This document shows positions 7,334-15,599 of a stretch of 44,985 nucleotides of DNA, one piece after another. Both the position numbers and the translations under genes were made by a program. Source of the DNA: JAGLQQ01 sp043806135 (lineage in GTDB: Bacteria; Omnitrophota; Gorgyraeia; B26-G9); assembly GCA_043806135.1 (NCBI GenBank), contig JAZDHG010000001.1, positions 1 through 44,985 of the forward strand. The letters are read 5' to 3'. How positions within the stretch are numbered: position 1 is the stretch's first letter; every line of letters begins with the position of its first letter. The notes beneath the pieces were generated by a model, which saw only the letters and a list, made by a program, of their open reading frames with translations, had not been told where the DNA came from and searched no databases.

Positions 7334-9256
7334 TTATTTTTTTTCAAGCAGAAAATTAATACTCCCCAGCATATTAATCGTCATTTGATTATCCGGCTCA
7401 ATTAATAAAACTTCTTCTAATTCGTATTTAGCGCGCGCATAATCCTTGTTCAGTATAGCGTTCATGCCCCTTTTAAAATATGCTTCCGCTTGCTCTTTCT
7501 GCGCTCTTTTAAAATCAGGCGACACCTTTTGCATCATCGTTGCCTTGCTTAAAAGCATTTCCTCAAGCATATCCATCTGATTCTTTTTAACCCCGCTCAA
7601 TTTATTCTTTATCTTTTCGTCTTTATCTATTTGATTGCGTAATTGATCAGAAACTTTTTCAATCTTTCTCTCATAGTCGCTTTTAAGCTTTTCATTTTCT
7701 TTCTCCAGAGAGCTTATCTGCTTTATATATTTAGCCTCTTGAATACGCAGTTTCTTTTCCCACTCAAAAGAATTATGCAGTATTTCCGCTTCTGCATCCC
7801 TTTGCAGATTCATTATCGTTTTGTTCTGTTTGGCCAATCTTGTTTCTAAGGTGCTCTTTTGTTCCGCTAACTGATTTTTAAGATCATCGAGCTCTTCCTT
7901 TTGTCTTTTGTTCTCTTTTTTAACATTATCAAGCTCTTCTTTGACGATGTTTGAAATCTTATACGCCTCGTTTGTTTCTTCCCCGGAATAAAGAGCCAGC
8001 TTCTTGTTCAATATTAGAATCTGGTTATTCTTCTCAGATACAATGATCGACTTTGTTTGCAGCTCTTCTTTCAGTTTTACAATATACATTCTTAATTGTT
8101 CTGATGATTTCTTTAAGCCCTCGTTTTCTTCTACGTATTTTTGTTTTTCTTTTTCTATGTTTTGGCCATGCTCAAGTTCTTTGTCTGCTGTCATCTGCCG
8201 CAGTGTTATTTCCTTTTCCTGAGATTGATTTTTTGTTCTTTCAATCTCCTGCTCTCTTTTAAAAATCTCCTCAGCATATATCTTTTCCTTGTTCCGGATA
8301 ATTTCATCAAGCTGAGCATATTTCTTATTCAGTTTATCCTCTAAAACCTTTACTTCCTGCTCTGAACGGATTCTATATGTTTCCTCCAGATCCGCATGCT
8401 TTTGCTTATATTCTTTTTCCTTTATTTCCAATTCCTGATCATATACTTTGCTTTGTTTTTCTAATTTTTCGTTGAGATCACTTACTCTCTGGTTTAACAC
8501 TCTTATCTGAGAGTCCCTCTGAACGATCGCCGCCCCGGCGTTTCCTATTTCCTGCTCACGGTCTTCAGCGCTTTTTGACCCATCAATTATCGTCTGCAAA
8601 CGATCGTTATATTCCTTTTCTTTACGTTTTAGGACTTCCTCATGCAGATTATCTTTTATTTTCAGCTTTTCGTTCAAGCTGTCTACTTTTGCCGTAAGTT
8701 CTCTTATTTTTTGATCATCCTTGCCGGGTTGAAGAGATTCTTTCTTTTGAGCCGCCTCAGCGACCACTCTCTCAAACTGGTCGGATAATGTTTTAATTTT
8801 CATACTGAACTCAAGCTCTTTTTGAATAAGCGCTTCTTCGTTAGCCTTTCTCTGATCGGCGAGATCCTGCTCTGTCTTGAGCAGTTTCTTTTCAAGGCCT
8901 TCTATAACCGGATAGGACGACTCTTCTATTGTTTTTTGAAATACTTCCTTCTGTTGTTTGAGCATCCCCTCATATTTTGCTTTCTGATCAGCCAGTGCTT
9001 TTTCCTGTGCCTTCTTTTGGTTATTTAATTCTTCCTTCAGAAAAGCTATTTCATTATCCAGGATCTTTTGAGAATAATAACCCTTTTTATCCACGCTCTC
9101 CTGTTCGGAACGTTTTGATTGATAAATAACCGTGGGTTCATTCGAGTTGTCTTCCGCAGCACCCGCATTATTAACAAAAGATATTATGACAAGCATCAAA
9201 ACCAGCAGTTTTACGTCATTGTTTATATATTTTAGATCTCTTCGCATCTTTACCAT
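7334..9256 (-). CDS. Secreted or periplasmic long coiled-coil protein with C-terminal TPR
   Basis: 640 residues. Residues 14-33 form a hydrophobic signal sequence ending VNNAGAAED, so the protein is exported. From about 60 to 560 it is nearly continuous heptad-type coiled coil rich in Glu, Lys and Gln. The last 60 residues (EAYFKRGMNAILNKDYARAK, then LEEVLLIEPDN) resemble one or two TPR repeats. No enzyme motif. It lies 49 nt upstream of fliW in the same direction, so it probably shares an mRNA with fliW-csrA. Function unknown; an envelope scaffold is a guess. Confidence 0.8.
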   Translation of the reverse strand: MVKMRRDLKYINNDVKLLVLMLVIISFVNNAGAAEDNSNEPTVIYQSKRSEQESVDKKGYYSQKILDNEIAFLKEELNNQKKAQEKALADQKAKYEGMLKQQKEVFQKTIEESSYPVIEGLEKKLLKTEQDLADQRKANEEALIQKELEFSMKIKTLSDQFERVVAEAAQKKESLQPGKDDQKIRELTAKVDSLNEKLKIKDNLHEEVLKRKEKEYNDRLQTIIDGSKSAEDREQEIGNAGAAIVQRDSQIRVLNQRVSDLNEKLEKQSKVYDQELEIKEKEYKQKHADLEETYRIRSEQEVKVLEDKLNKKYAQLDEIIRNKEKIYAEEIFKREQEIERTKNQSQEKEITLRQMTADKELEHGQNIEKEKQKYVEENEGLKKSSEQLRMYIVKLKEELQTKSIIVSEKNNQILILNKKLALYSGEETNEAYKISNIVKEELDNVKKENKRQKEELDDLKNQLAEQKSTLETRLAKQNKTIMNLQRDAEAEILHNSFEWEKKLRIQEAKYIKQISSLEKENEKLKSDYERKIEKVSDQLRNQIDKDEKIKNKLSGVKKNQMDMLEEMLLSKATMMQKVSPDFKRAQKEQAEAYFKRGMNAILNKDYARAKYELEEVLLIEPDNQMTINMLGSINFLLEKK

Positions 9257-9284
9257 TTTTTCCTATAACAAGTTTGCTCGTAAT

Positions 9285-9334
9285 TAAAGAAAAAACCGAA
9301 CGCTCTTTTTACCTGTGCAGAGCTGACTTCGGTT
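9285..9334 (-). terminator. Intrinsic terminator in the leader of the coiled-coil-fliW-csrA operon
   Basis: Minus-strand hairpin with outer stem AACCGAA/TTCGGTT (9328-9334 with 9294-9300) and inner stem GCTCT/AGAGC (9319-9323 with 9302-9306), followed by a T-run (TTTTTCTTT). It lies about 30 nt before the coiled-coil gene start, so it would end a short RNA or act as an attenuator. Confidence 0.7.
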
Positions 9335-9533
9335 CTGATTCAAAAAGCTTTAACTTTACTGGTATAAATTTTAAAGCCAATTTTTCAATACCTCTTAATT
9401 TTGAAACTTTCTTTATCCAAAAGCGGCCCAATATCTCCGAGAAAATAGACCCTACTTCCCCCTATCCTACGCCACCCTAATTACCGTCAAAACGTCTTCG
9501 TTAACAGCCGTTTCTAGCTGCGGTGTTATCTAA
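9294..9533 (-). ncRNA. Candidate leader or small RNA with several GGA motifs
   Basis: Region between the promoter at 9540-9568 and the terminator at 9285-9334. It reads about 240 nt with no ORF that has both a start and a ribosome-binding site. Four GGA trinucleotides cluster between 9416 and 9470 (TAGGAT, GGGGAA, TCGGAG, TTGGAT), the core of CsrA-binding sites, and the operon behind it encodes CsrA and FliW. Whether this is a CsrA-titrating RNA, an attenuator or just a leader is inference. The rest of 9569-9744 shows nothing I can name. Confidence 0.35.
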
Positions 9534-9539
9534 ATACTA

Positions 9540-9568
9540 ATTATGACTTTAAAGGCAAAAAATGTCAA
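9540..9568 (-). promoter_or_regulatory. Sigma70-type promoter of the coiled-coil-fliW-csrA unit
   Basis: On the minus strand TTGACA (9568-9563), 17-nt spacer, CATAAT (9545-9540). Transcription would start near 9533, about 280 nt upstream of the coiled-coil gene. Confidence 0.65.
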
Positions 9569-9744
9569 GTAAAAATTAGCTTTTTTAAAGGATTTCATAC
9601 TATATTTGGGATACTGCATGTTATGTTAACACAATATATGGCAAAAGAAAATATTTTATATCAGAAAAAGAAGGGTTTTTATTGTGGTTTTGTCTTGTAT
9701 CAAGCACAATATCTGGTATTAAATTTGCACACGACCGGCTGCCG

Positions 9745-10497
9745 TCACATCAATTTTAGCCCTAATTCCAGTCCCAGGCTAACGGCTTCAGAAGCTTTGT
9801 TTTTCATTTTCAATCTTTCTTCCATGGAGAATTTCCCCCAGAATGGCCGTGAAACTATATTGTCACTGACAAAGCAAAAAGCAATGGATCTGATCTTTTT
9901 CTCCCTGGCTGCAGCATAAAAAAGAGCACATTCCAAATCAACACTTTGCACCCCATTTTTAGCCAGTTCTTTAGCTCTTTGCTCCGGCTGGTCCCAAAGG
10001 GAATGAATGCTGATAACATTAGCTTGTTTTAAATTATATTTTTTTTCGCCTGCAATACGCAAACCGCATTGAAGCAGCTGCATGTCAGGATAAAATTTAT
10101 TCTGTTCTCCTTCTTTAAAATTTATTCCGAATTGACTGTGGTATTGAGTATCGAAAAGCGCTTCACTAATAACAACTATATCGGCAATATCCAGATCTTT
10201 AACAGCCCCGACAGCCCCGAGAAAAATTACTGCTTTTATTTTTTCAGGTCTCTGCGCCAAAACACAATCCGCTACTAAAGTTTGTCCCATGCCCGTATTT
10301 ACAAATGTTACTTTTTTATTTTTATAAAATCCATTCAGTCCATGAAAGATCATGCCTTTAAAAAATGTTTTCTGCTTTAACTCAGATGCCAAAAGCTTTA
10401 CGTGAAAAAACGGGCTTATTAAAAGTACCTCTCCCACATCATCGCGGCTTATTCCGAATATTTTTTTAAACTTCTTTTCTTCCATATCATTCATCAC
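9745..10497 (-). CDS. Phosphorylase-superfamily protein (PNP/MTAN-like)
   Basis: 250 residues with the purine/uridine phosphorylase fold: VTFVNTGMGQT in the N-terminal half, AVIFLGAVGAVKDLDIADIVVIS as the GxxG substrate loop, and NGVQSVDLECALFYAAAREK as the conserved ribose-binding E in VDLE. The family cleaves N-glycosidic bonds of nucleosides or of S-adenosylhomocysteine-type compounds; the substrate cannot be read here. It begins ATGA-overlapped with the upstream DUF362 ferredoxin gene, so the two are translationally coupled, an unusual pairing. Confidence 0.8.
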   Translation of the reverse strand: MMNDMEEKKFKKIFGISRDDVGEVLLISPFFHVKLLASELKQKTFFKGMIFHGLNGFYKNKKVTFVNTGMGQTLVADCVLAQRPEKIKAVIFLGAVGAVKDLDIADIVVISEALFDTQYHSQFGINFKEGEQNKFYPDMQLLQCGLRIAGEKKYNLKQANVISIHSLWDQPEQRAKELAKNGVQSVDLECALFYAAAREKKIRSIAFCFVSDNIVSRPFWGKFSMEERLKMKNKASEAVSLGLELGLKLM

Positions 10498-11567
10498 GCA
10501 CTCACAAGCTCATAATCCGTTTTCCCCAGCCCGATCTCCTCTGCATATACCAGCTGATTCATATAAAAATCAGCCTGCGGAAATACTTTTTTAAAAATAT
10601 CCTCGCCTGCATGTTTTACAACCATGTCCGCTGCCGCCTTATCGCATGCCACAGGATCACTTGATGCGAATATTCCGATGTCCTGAACGATAAATAGCTC
10701 ATCCTTGGCCATGCAGTCACAGTTTTTGGTAATATGCAAAGCGAAATTAAAAAATACTTTTTGTTTTATGTTAAGCAGAACACCGTAGGCATATTCCACA
10801 ATTTTTTCACTGACTATCATTGCATCCTCTCCATAATCCTCGGCGATCGCCCCGAACTTACAAGCCGCTATACATTCTCCGCACCCAATACACACATCAG
10901 GCTGTATAAACGCCTTATCCTGTTTTTCGATTATGGCCTCAACCGGACAGTGCCGGATACAGCGCTTGCAGAATGTACAGTTTTCTGTCCTTACATGCGG
11001 TTTTATATTTGAGTGCTGCCTTAATTTTCCAGCTCGCGATGCAAGCCCCATCCCCATATTTTTTAAAGACGCCGCAAAACCGGTCAAAAGATGTCCGGTA
11101 ACATGCGCGATACTTACGATCGAATCAAAATACATTACCGGCCTGGCGATGTTCACTGCCTCAAAATGCTTTTTATTGATTTTTACATCCATGGCATTTT
11201 CACCCCAGAGGCCGTCAGCAATAATAACCGGCGCGCCTAAAGAAACAGGATCAAATCCATGAACTGATGCCAGCATCAGATGGTCCACGGCATTAACGCG
11301 GCTGCCCTGATATAGAACATTTGTTTCGGTTATAAAAGGTTTGGCTGCTTTTGATTTTAACTTATCAATAACCATCTTAGCGACCCTTGCATCGACATGA
11401 CCGGTATTCCCTTTTTCACCCATATGAATTTTCACAGGTACTAATTCCCCTTTCCTGAAATTGTCTAAAAGCCCGCTGCTCTTGATCAGACTTTTGAACG
11501 AAGACGCTACCTGCACTTTATCCCTGGAATTAGCGACCGGCTGAAAATATACAATACTTTTTGACAT
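10494..11567 (-). CDS. DUF362 domain protein with two [4Fe-4S] clusters
   Basis: 357 residues. The N-terminal part and the region around VSIAHVTGHLLTGFAASLKNMGMGLASR are DUF362. A 2[4Fe-4S] insert (CTFCKRCIRHCPVEAI and CIGCGECIAACKFGAI, about residues 199-245) follows. The C-terminal IFASSDPVACDKAAADMV closes the DUF362 fold. Cytoplasmic, no signal peptide. The biochemical role of DUF362 is not established; electron transfer is inferred from the clusters. First gene of a two-gene unit with the phosphorylase-like gene. Confidence 0.85.
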   Translation of the reverse strand: MSKSIVYFQPVANSRDKVQVASSFKSLIKSSGLLDNFRKGELVPVKIHMGEKGNTGHVDARVAKMVIDKLKSKAAKPFITETNVLYQGSRVNAVDHLMLASVHGFDPVSLGAPVIIADGLWGENAMDVKINKKHFEAVNIARPVMYFDSIVSIAHVTGHLLTGFAASLKNMGMGLASRAGKLRQHSNIKPHVRTENCTFCKRCIRHCPVEAIIEKQDKAFIQPDVCIGCGECIAACKFGAIAEDYGEDAMIVSEKIVEYAYGVLLNIKQKVFFNFALHITKNCDCMAKDELFIVQDIGIFASSDPVACDKAAADMVVKHAGEDIFKKVFPQADFYMNQLVYAEEIGLGKTDYELVSA

Positions 11568-11767
11568 TCCTCACCTCTTTCTTCTTTAAAAGCTCTTCAC
11601 TCAGATTACATGATAACTAACTGAATCCTAAAATACAATTACTTTGTAATCACAGATTTCTTTTACACTCGACATTTTAATTTTTACGTATTAATATGTT
11701 ACATAGTTAAACCTAAACTAAAACAATCAAGCACTTAGCGCATTCAATTTTTATTAATATTGTATAT

Positions 11768-13318
11768 ATGAAACCAAGTTCTCGAATTTTAACCGCTTTA
11801 CTGATCTTAATCGCATTTCATCTGGCAATACTCATTATCTGGCATCATAACAACGAAATGCCTCAAGGGCGCGATACTTCATATCATTTAAACAGAACCT
11901 CGAATCTTTTTCGTCTCCTGGGGCATGAATACAGACACTATTATTACAAACAAGACCATTCTTATATATACAACTTGATTTTTATTTCCTATGAGAACCC
12001 CCCGCTTTATTATTATCTCGGAACATTGCTATATCAGTTATTTTTCCCTCTATTCGGCTTTAAAGCTGTTTATGCTTTATCTGCCGCATGCTTCATTTTA
12101 ACAATCCTTCTTTGCTATAAAATAGGCTCTTTATATTTCAGTAAAAATACCGGGCTTTTTGCCGCATGCTTATGTTCTCTCATGCCGCTGAAATTAGCAA
12201 CAAGCAGACAATACAATCTGGAAATAGCCACAAGTGCCTTTACATTAGCCATGTTTTACTTTTTCCTAAAATCAGAAAATTTTAAGAATAAAAAATATCT
12301 AATTTTAACAGCCTTAGCGGCCGGGACGGCTATACTCATGAAATATAACTCTTTAGTTTTTTTATTTGGGTATATAATCTGGCTTTTATTTGAAAGGCGG
12401 ACGTCCGATCAAGAGCATGGCCTGAAAAAACTAGGCGCGGACTTTTTATTATTCCTGATTTTTTTTATCCCGACATCCTCTATCTACTATTCAGACAGGA
12501 TTGTTTTAAAAAGGCTTTTTATAAGAGCTGTTGACCCGAATCTTTTCTGGGGCGAAATGCTCAACCGGTGCTATTTTTATCTGCATGGATTAATTTTCAA
12601 GGAATTAGGGATTGTGCTTGGTTTATTTTTCTTAGTCACTATCTATTTTGCGTTCAAAACAAAAGCCAGCAAGATACAAAAAATTACACTTTTTTGTGTA
12701 GCCATTCCACTTTTTATTACTGTGATCCTCCCGAAAAGTATAGGCGAGCAGCTGGAATATGCTATGCCGATACTTCCCTTTATAGCCTTGAGCATCTCCT
12801 TTTTTGTTTTATCGATCAAAGAAAAAGCACTGCGCTATTTTACGGTTTGCTTTTTAATAATATTTCTAACTATTCAGTTTGTCTGTATATCTTTCCTGCC
12901 TGCTGCAAGCAACCCCCATGGCTTGGGCCTGTTGAGCGCAGGAGGATTACCTCCGGTTAAAAGCTCTGCTTACAAAGACCTTTTTGATGACTTATTAAAG
13001 GAAAGCCATGGCAAAAAACTGATCATTGGGCTTATGTCAGAAAAAGGCGCGATTTTTCCGGCAAATTCTGAAACGCAAGCACACTTGAGCAAAATTAACT
13101 GGGAAATAATCTCCCAGGAAACTTTTCCGGAGAAATTCAAAGAAAAATCATCGCAATTCGATTACATAATATATACTGAACAAAACACAACTCACTCTGC
13201 TGAGAACTTCCCGCGTTTACTAAAGATAACAGGCTGCCGGATTTTAAAAGGAACCTACAGCTTTGAATCTACAGGATTATATGAGTTTTCTGAACTTGTT
13301 TTTTTATTAAAAAAATAA
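11768..13318 (+). CDS. GT-C glycosyltransferase, PMT/ArnT-like (copy 1)
   Basis: 516 residues, about ten membrane spans. After TM1 comes MPQGRDTSYHLNR, whose Asp sits where GT-C enzymes carry the catalytic acid/base in the first periplasmic loop; then NPPLYYYLGTLLYQLFFPLFGFKAVY and ATSRQYNLE. Such enzymes transfer sugars from polyprenyl-phosphate donors to lipid A, glycans or proteins. The C-terminal 110 residues form a soluble domain. No clear ribosome-binding site precedes the ATG. The next gene is its tandem paralog, 25 nt downstream. Acceptor unknown. Confidence 0.82.
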   Translation: MKPSSRILTALLILIAFHLAILIIWHHNNEMPQGRDTSYHLNRTSNLFRLLGHEYRHYYYKQDHSYIYNLIFISYENPPLYYYLGTLLYQLFFPLFGFKAVYALSAACFILTILLCYKIGSLYFSKNTGLFAACLCSLMPLKLATSRQYNLEIATSAFTLAMFYFFLKSENFKNKKYLILTALAAGTAILMKYNSLVFLFGYIIWLLFERRTSDQEHGLKKLGADFLLFLIFFIPTSSIYYSDRIVLKRLFIRAVDPNLFWGEMLNRCYFYLHGLIFKELGIVLGLFFLVTIYFAFKTKASKIQKITLFCVAIPLFITVILPKSIGEQLEYAMPILPFIALSISFFVLSIKEKALRYFTVCFLIIFLTIQFVCISFLPAASNPHGLGLLSAGGLPPVKSSAYKDLFDDLLKESHGKKLIIGLMSEKGAIFPANSETQAHLSKINWEIISQETFPEKFKEKSSQFDYIIYTEQNTTHSAENFPRLLKITGCRILKGTYSFESTGLYEFSELVFLLKK

Positions 13319-13343
13319 AACTGACCGCAACTTAATAAAAGGA

Positions 13344-14948
13344 ATGATTGATTATATCATGAAAATCCCGCTAACATTATATTTTCAAAAAAATCTAAAA
13401 CTAAAATATTTAATACTATTAGCAATGATTATTGTTTGCGTGCTTTGCCTTAATGGCCTCTGGCATGCAAAGAATGAATTGCCTCAGGGCAAAGATACCT
13501 TTTCGCACTTAAACAAACTGAATATCGCCTGGAAAATACTGCGCGCGGACAAGCATCCTTATTATTATAAAGATAACAAGTCTTATATCCATAACCTGAT
13601 CTTCATTGTTTATGACTATCCTTTTTTCTACTACTATGCCTCATTGTTCTTTTATCTGATTGCTTTCCCATGGTTTGGATTTAAAGCCGTATATATCAGC
13701 TCCGCCTTTTTTTCCTGTCTTTTGATAATTTTTACCTACAAGAATGCGCGTATTTTAATTGGAAGAGATGCCGGGATCTTGGCCGCTTATCTGTGCGCTG
13801 TCGCCCCTTTCAATATTACAAACAGCAGAAACTTTAACCTGGAAACAACTTTGATCGCAACTATTTCCATGACCATTTATCTTTTCTTACGCTCGCATTT
13901 TTTTACGAACAGAAAGTTCAGTTTATTATGTGCTTTAGCCGCATCAGTAAGCATGTTAACACGCGCTACAGCGGCAATCCCCTTATCCGGCATCATTATT
14001 TGGTTCTTTGCCAAAACATACTCAGACCGCAGCAAAGATAATCTGAAATTAAAAATCAGGCTTAAGAATTTCCTGTTATTTTTGCTGGCTTTTTTATCAA
14101 TAACCCTGATCTATTACGGCAATTATGACGTTCTGCATAACCATCTGACCCGCAGTTTTGCCGCAGATATCGGCTCAACCGGATTGTTAAACAAAATACA
14201 ATTTTACGGCAAGGGAATTTTTGCCCAGGCACTGGGAGGCAATTATATATTTGCCGCTCTTTTCACTCTGATACTGATCCGCTCTGCCAAACTTCTGCAG
14301 AAAACAGCATTTTTTACGATCCTCATCCCTTTAGGCATAATCATACTTCTGCCTAAGAGCAATTTGAGCGAGGAATTAGAATGGATCCTGCCTGTATTGC
14401 CTTTAGTAGTTATCGTACTTTCCTCCTGCCTAAGGCTGAAAAACAAAGCATTAAGAAACAGCATTGTCAGCTTTATGCTTTTATTTTTGACTTTGCAATG
14501 CACGACCCTCAGTTTTCAGGAGCGTAATTCACTAAATCCCTGGCTTAAGCAAATTTTTACAGGAAAAATACTAGCTCCTCAAAAATGCCCTGCTTATAAT
14601 GAATTATTTGCTGATTTAAGTTCCGATCAAAAGTCCGGCGGTCTCAAACTTGGTATCATTGCAAAAGATAAAGCTCTTCATTTTATCCCTATTTTTTCTG
14701 CCGCCGCGGATCTGTACAGGAAGGACTGGAAAATAATTGAGTTAACGGATACTATGAGCGATCAGGAAAATATTACATTTTTTGACTATATCATGGTTGT
14801 TTCGGGTGAAAAGGTCCCGCCTTTTCCTGATGATTCAGCCTTTTCGCATAGCATAAAACAGCTTTCCCTGGAGAAAGAATATGATTTTCCTTCGAATTAT
14901 TTTGAGATATCCGAATTTGTTTTCCTTTTTAAACCCAAGCAAAAGTGA
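13344..14948 (+). CDS. GT-C glycosyltransferase, PMT/ArnT-like (copy 2)
   Basis: Up to 534 residues, clearly homologous along its length to the preceding gene: LPQGKDTFSHLNKL matches MPQGRDTSYHLNR, and SYIHNLIFIVYDYPFFYYY and FPWFGFKAVYISSA also align. It keeps the putative catalytic Asp. The start is uncertain: ATG 13344 follows GGA with no spacer, ATG 13359 has AAGGA about 15 nt upstream. The last codons (CAA AAG TGA) lie inside a repeat that also occurs at 15320, so the native C-terminus has been replaced by element sequence. Confidence 0.82.
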   Translation: MIDYIMKIPLTLYFQKNLKLKYLILLAMIIVCVLCLNGLWHAKNELPQGKDTFSHLNKLNIAWKILRADKHPYYYKDNKSYIHNLIFIVYDYPFFYYYASLFFYLIAFPWFGFKAVYISSAFFSCLLIIFTYKNARILIGRDAGILAAYLCAVAPFNITNSRNFNLETTLIATISMTIYLFLRSHFFTNRKFSLLCALAASVSMLTRATAAIPLSGIIIWFFAKTYSDRSKDNLKLKIRLKNFLLFLLAFLSITLIYYGNYDVLHNHLTRSFAADIGSTGLLNKIQFYGKGIFAQALGGNYIFAALFTLILIRSAKLLQKTAFFTILIPLGIIILLPKSNLSEELEWILPVLPLVVIVLSSCLRLKNKALRNSIVSFMLLFLTLQCTTLSFQERNSLNPWLKQIFTGKILAPQKCPAYNELFADLSSDQKSGGLKLGIIAKDKALHFIPIFSAAADLYRKDWKIIELTDTMSDQENITFFDYIMVVSGEKVPPFPDDSAFSHSIKQLSLEKEYDFPSNYFEISEFVFLFKPKQK

Positions 14949-14989
14949 GCTCCCATAGGTCGCTCCGTTCACTGCGCGTTCGATTCCCC
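14939..14989. repeat. tRNA-linked element, right half, copy 1 (overlaps gene end)
   Basis: 51 bp identical to 15320-15370, from GCAAAAGTGAGCTCCC to CGTTCGATTCCCC. The final codons of the upstream glycosyltransferase are within it. The end TTCGATTCCCC equals the T-arm of tRNA-Gly read in the opposite direction. Confidence 0.85.
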
Positions 14990-15228
14990 ATTTTAGCGTG
15001 GCAAAGCCACACATTTTTAGGGGGTATAGATTTTTAAAGAAGAGGGGGACAATATGAACTTCCCCTGTTTTAGTGGACACCGAAAAAGGGTATAATTCCC
15101 CTTCTTCTTTGACTAAGAGTTATTCCTCTTGGAAAGGGGTAACAGCGGAGCGTCGCTAGGGGGAAACTTCGTTTCCCCCTGCGAAAATAACAAAACTCCA
15201 CATACTATAAATCGTGGAGTTTTTTATT
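14990..15228. repeat. Palindrome-rich element body, copy 1
   Basis: Aligns in blocks with 15955-16105: AAGAAGAGGG near 15037 pairs with CCCCTTCTTCTT near 15099, followed in both copies by TTGGAAAGGGGTRACAGCG and a GGGGAAA/TTTCCCC hairpin (15159-15180 here). Copy 1 holds an extra 35 bp inside the first palindrome, starting TGAACTTCCCC and including AGTGGACACC, which resembles a single end of an IS3-type element. No ORF with support. Confidence 0.6.
15194..15228. terminator. Intrinsic terminator, usable in both directions
   Basis: AACTCCAC / GTGGAGTT (15194-15201 with 15214-15221), followed by TTTTATTT on the plus strand and by TTTTGTTATTTT on the minus strand. On the minus strand it directly follows the 3'-end copy of tRNA-Gly at 15229, as the terminator at 15382 follows the living tRNA-Gly. 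Confidence 0.7.
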
Positions 15229-15249
15229 TGGAGCGGGAGAAGGGAATCG
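15229..15249 (-). repeat. Duplicated 3' end of tRNA-Gly (21 bp, att-like)
   Basis: Identical to 15410-15430, the last 21 nt of tRNA-Gly including encoded CCA. The match stops inside the T-loop, right after the invariant TTC turns to non-tRNA sequence. Confidence 0.85.
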
Positions 15250-15370
15250 CCCTACTACACTCCCAACCTCCTGTTGGTCGCTGCGTAGGCTCCCCTGCGT
15301 TCACTACTTTTGCAATCCTGCAAAAGTGAGCTCCCATAGGTCGCTCCGTTCACTGCGCGTTCGATTCCCC
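15250..15370. repeat. Small tRNA-Gly-linked element
   Basis: Begins after the 21-bp tRNA-Gly end and finishes in TTCGATTCCCC, so GGGAATCG and CGATTCCC bound it as inverted repeats. Inside is the hairpin ACTTTTGC-AATCCT-GCAAAAGT (15306-15327), then GAGCTCCCATAGGTCGCTCC. Homologous to 15842-15960 beside tRNA-Tyr. No coding capacity. Confidence 0.75.
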
Positions 15371-15404
15371 TTAAAAAAACAAAACCCCGAAATTTTCGGG
15401 GTTT
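15371..15404 (-). terminator. Intrinsic terminator after tRNA-Gly
   Basis: AAACCCCGAAA paired with TTTCGGGGTTT (15382-15404), then a minus-strand T-run TTTTGTTTTTTT. It ends the tRNA operon. Confidence 0.85.
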
Positions 15405-15409
15405 ATTAT

Positions 15410-15483
15410 TGGAGCGGGAGAAGGGAATCGAACCCTCGTAACCAGCTTGGAAGGCTAGTGTTCTACCACTGAACTACTCCCGC
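15410..15483 (-). tRNA. tRNA-Gly (anticodon TCC)
   Basis: Minus-strand cloverleaf: acceptor GCGGGAG/CTCCCGC, D-arm with GTTCAGTGGTAGAAC, anticodon loop CTTCCAA (TCC), T-arm GAGGGTTCGATTCCC; T discriminator and encoded CCA (15412-15410). Last of the Thr-Tyr-Gly order that precedes tuf in many bacteria; here tuf does not follow. Confidence 0.95.
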
Positions 15484-15599
15484 GTATTTTGCTTAACCGC
15501 ATATAGATCTTTCGAAGCTTGTAAAATGAGACCACAGTTTAAGGAGCAAAGCGAACTTAAATTGTTTGGTCGAATTTTATCCCGCATCTTCCTGCGGGA
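15484..15599 (-). repeat. Spacer between tRNA-Gly and its broken 5' copy
   Basis: 116 bp lying between two copies of the tRNA-Gly 5' half. Its end next to the broken copy is a CCCGC/GCGGG hairpin (15581-15598). An ORF crosses it and the tRNA copies, but it is an artefact of reading through tRNA sequence. Confidence 0.5.

Noticed and set aside
9274..9480. 68-codon plus-strand ORF in the leader region
   Set aside because: Antisense to the promoter-led leader and its terminator; no ribosome-binding site. The opposite strand also has a 48-codon open stretch without a start codon.
14835..15329. ORFs on both strands after the second glycosyltransferase
   Set aside because: They cross repeats, terminators and tRNA fragments, and have no ribosome-binding sites.
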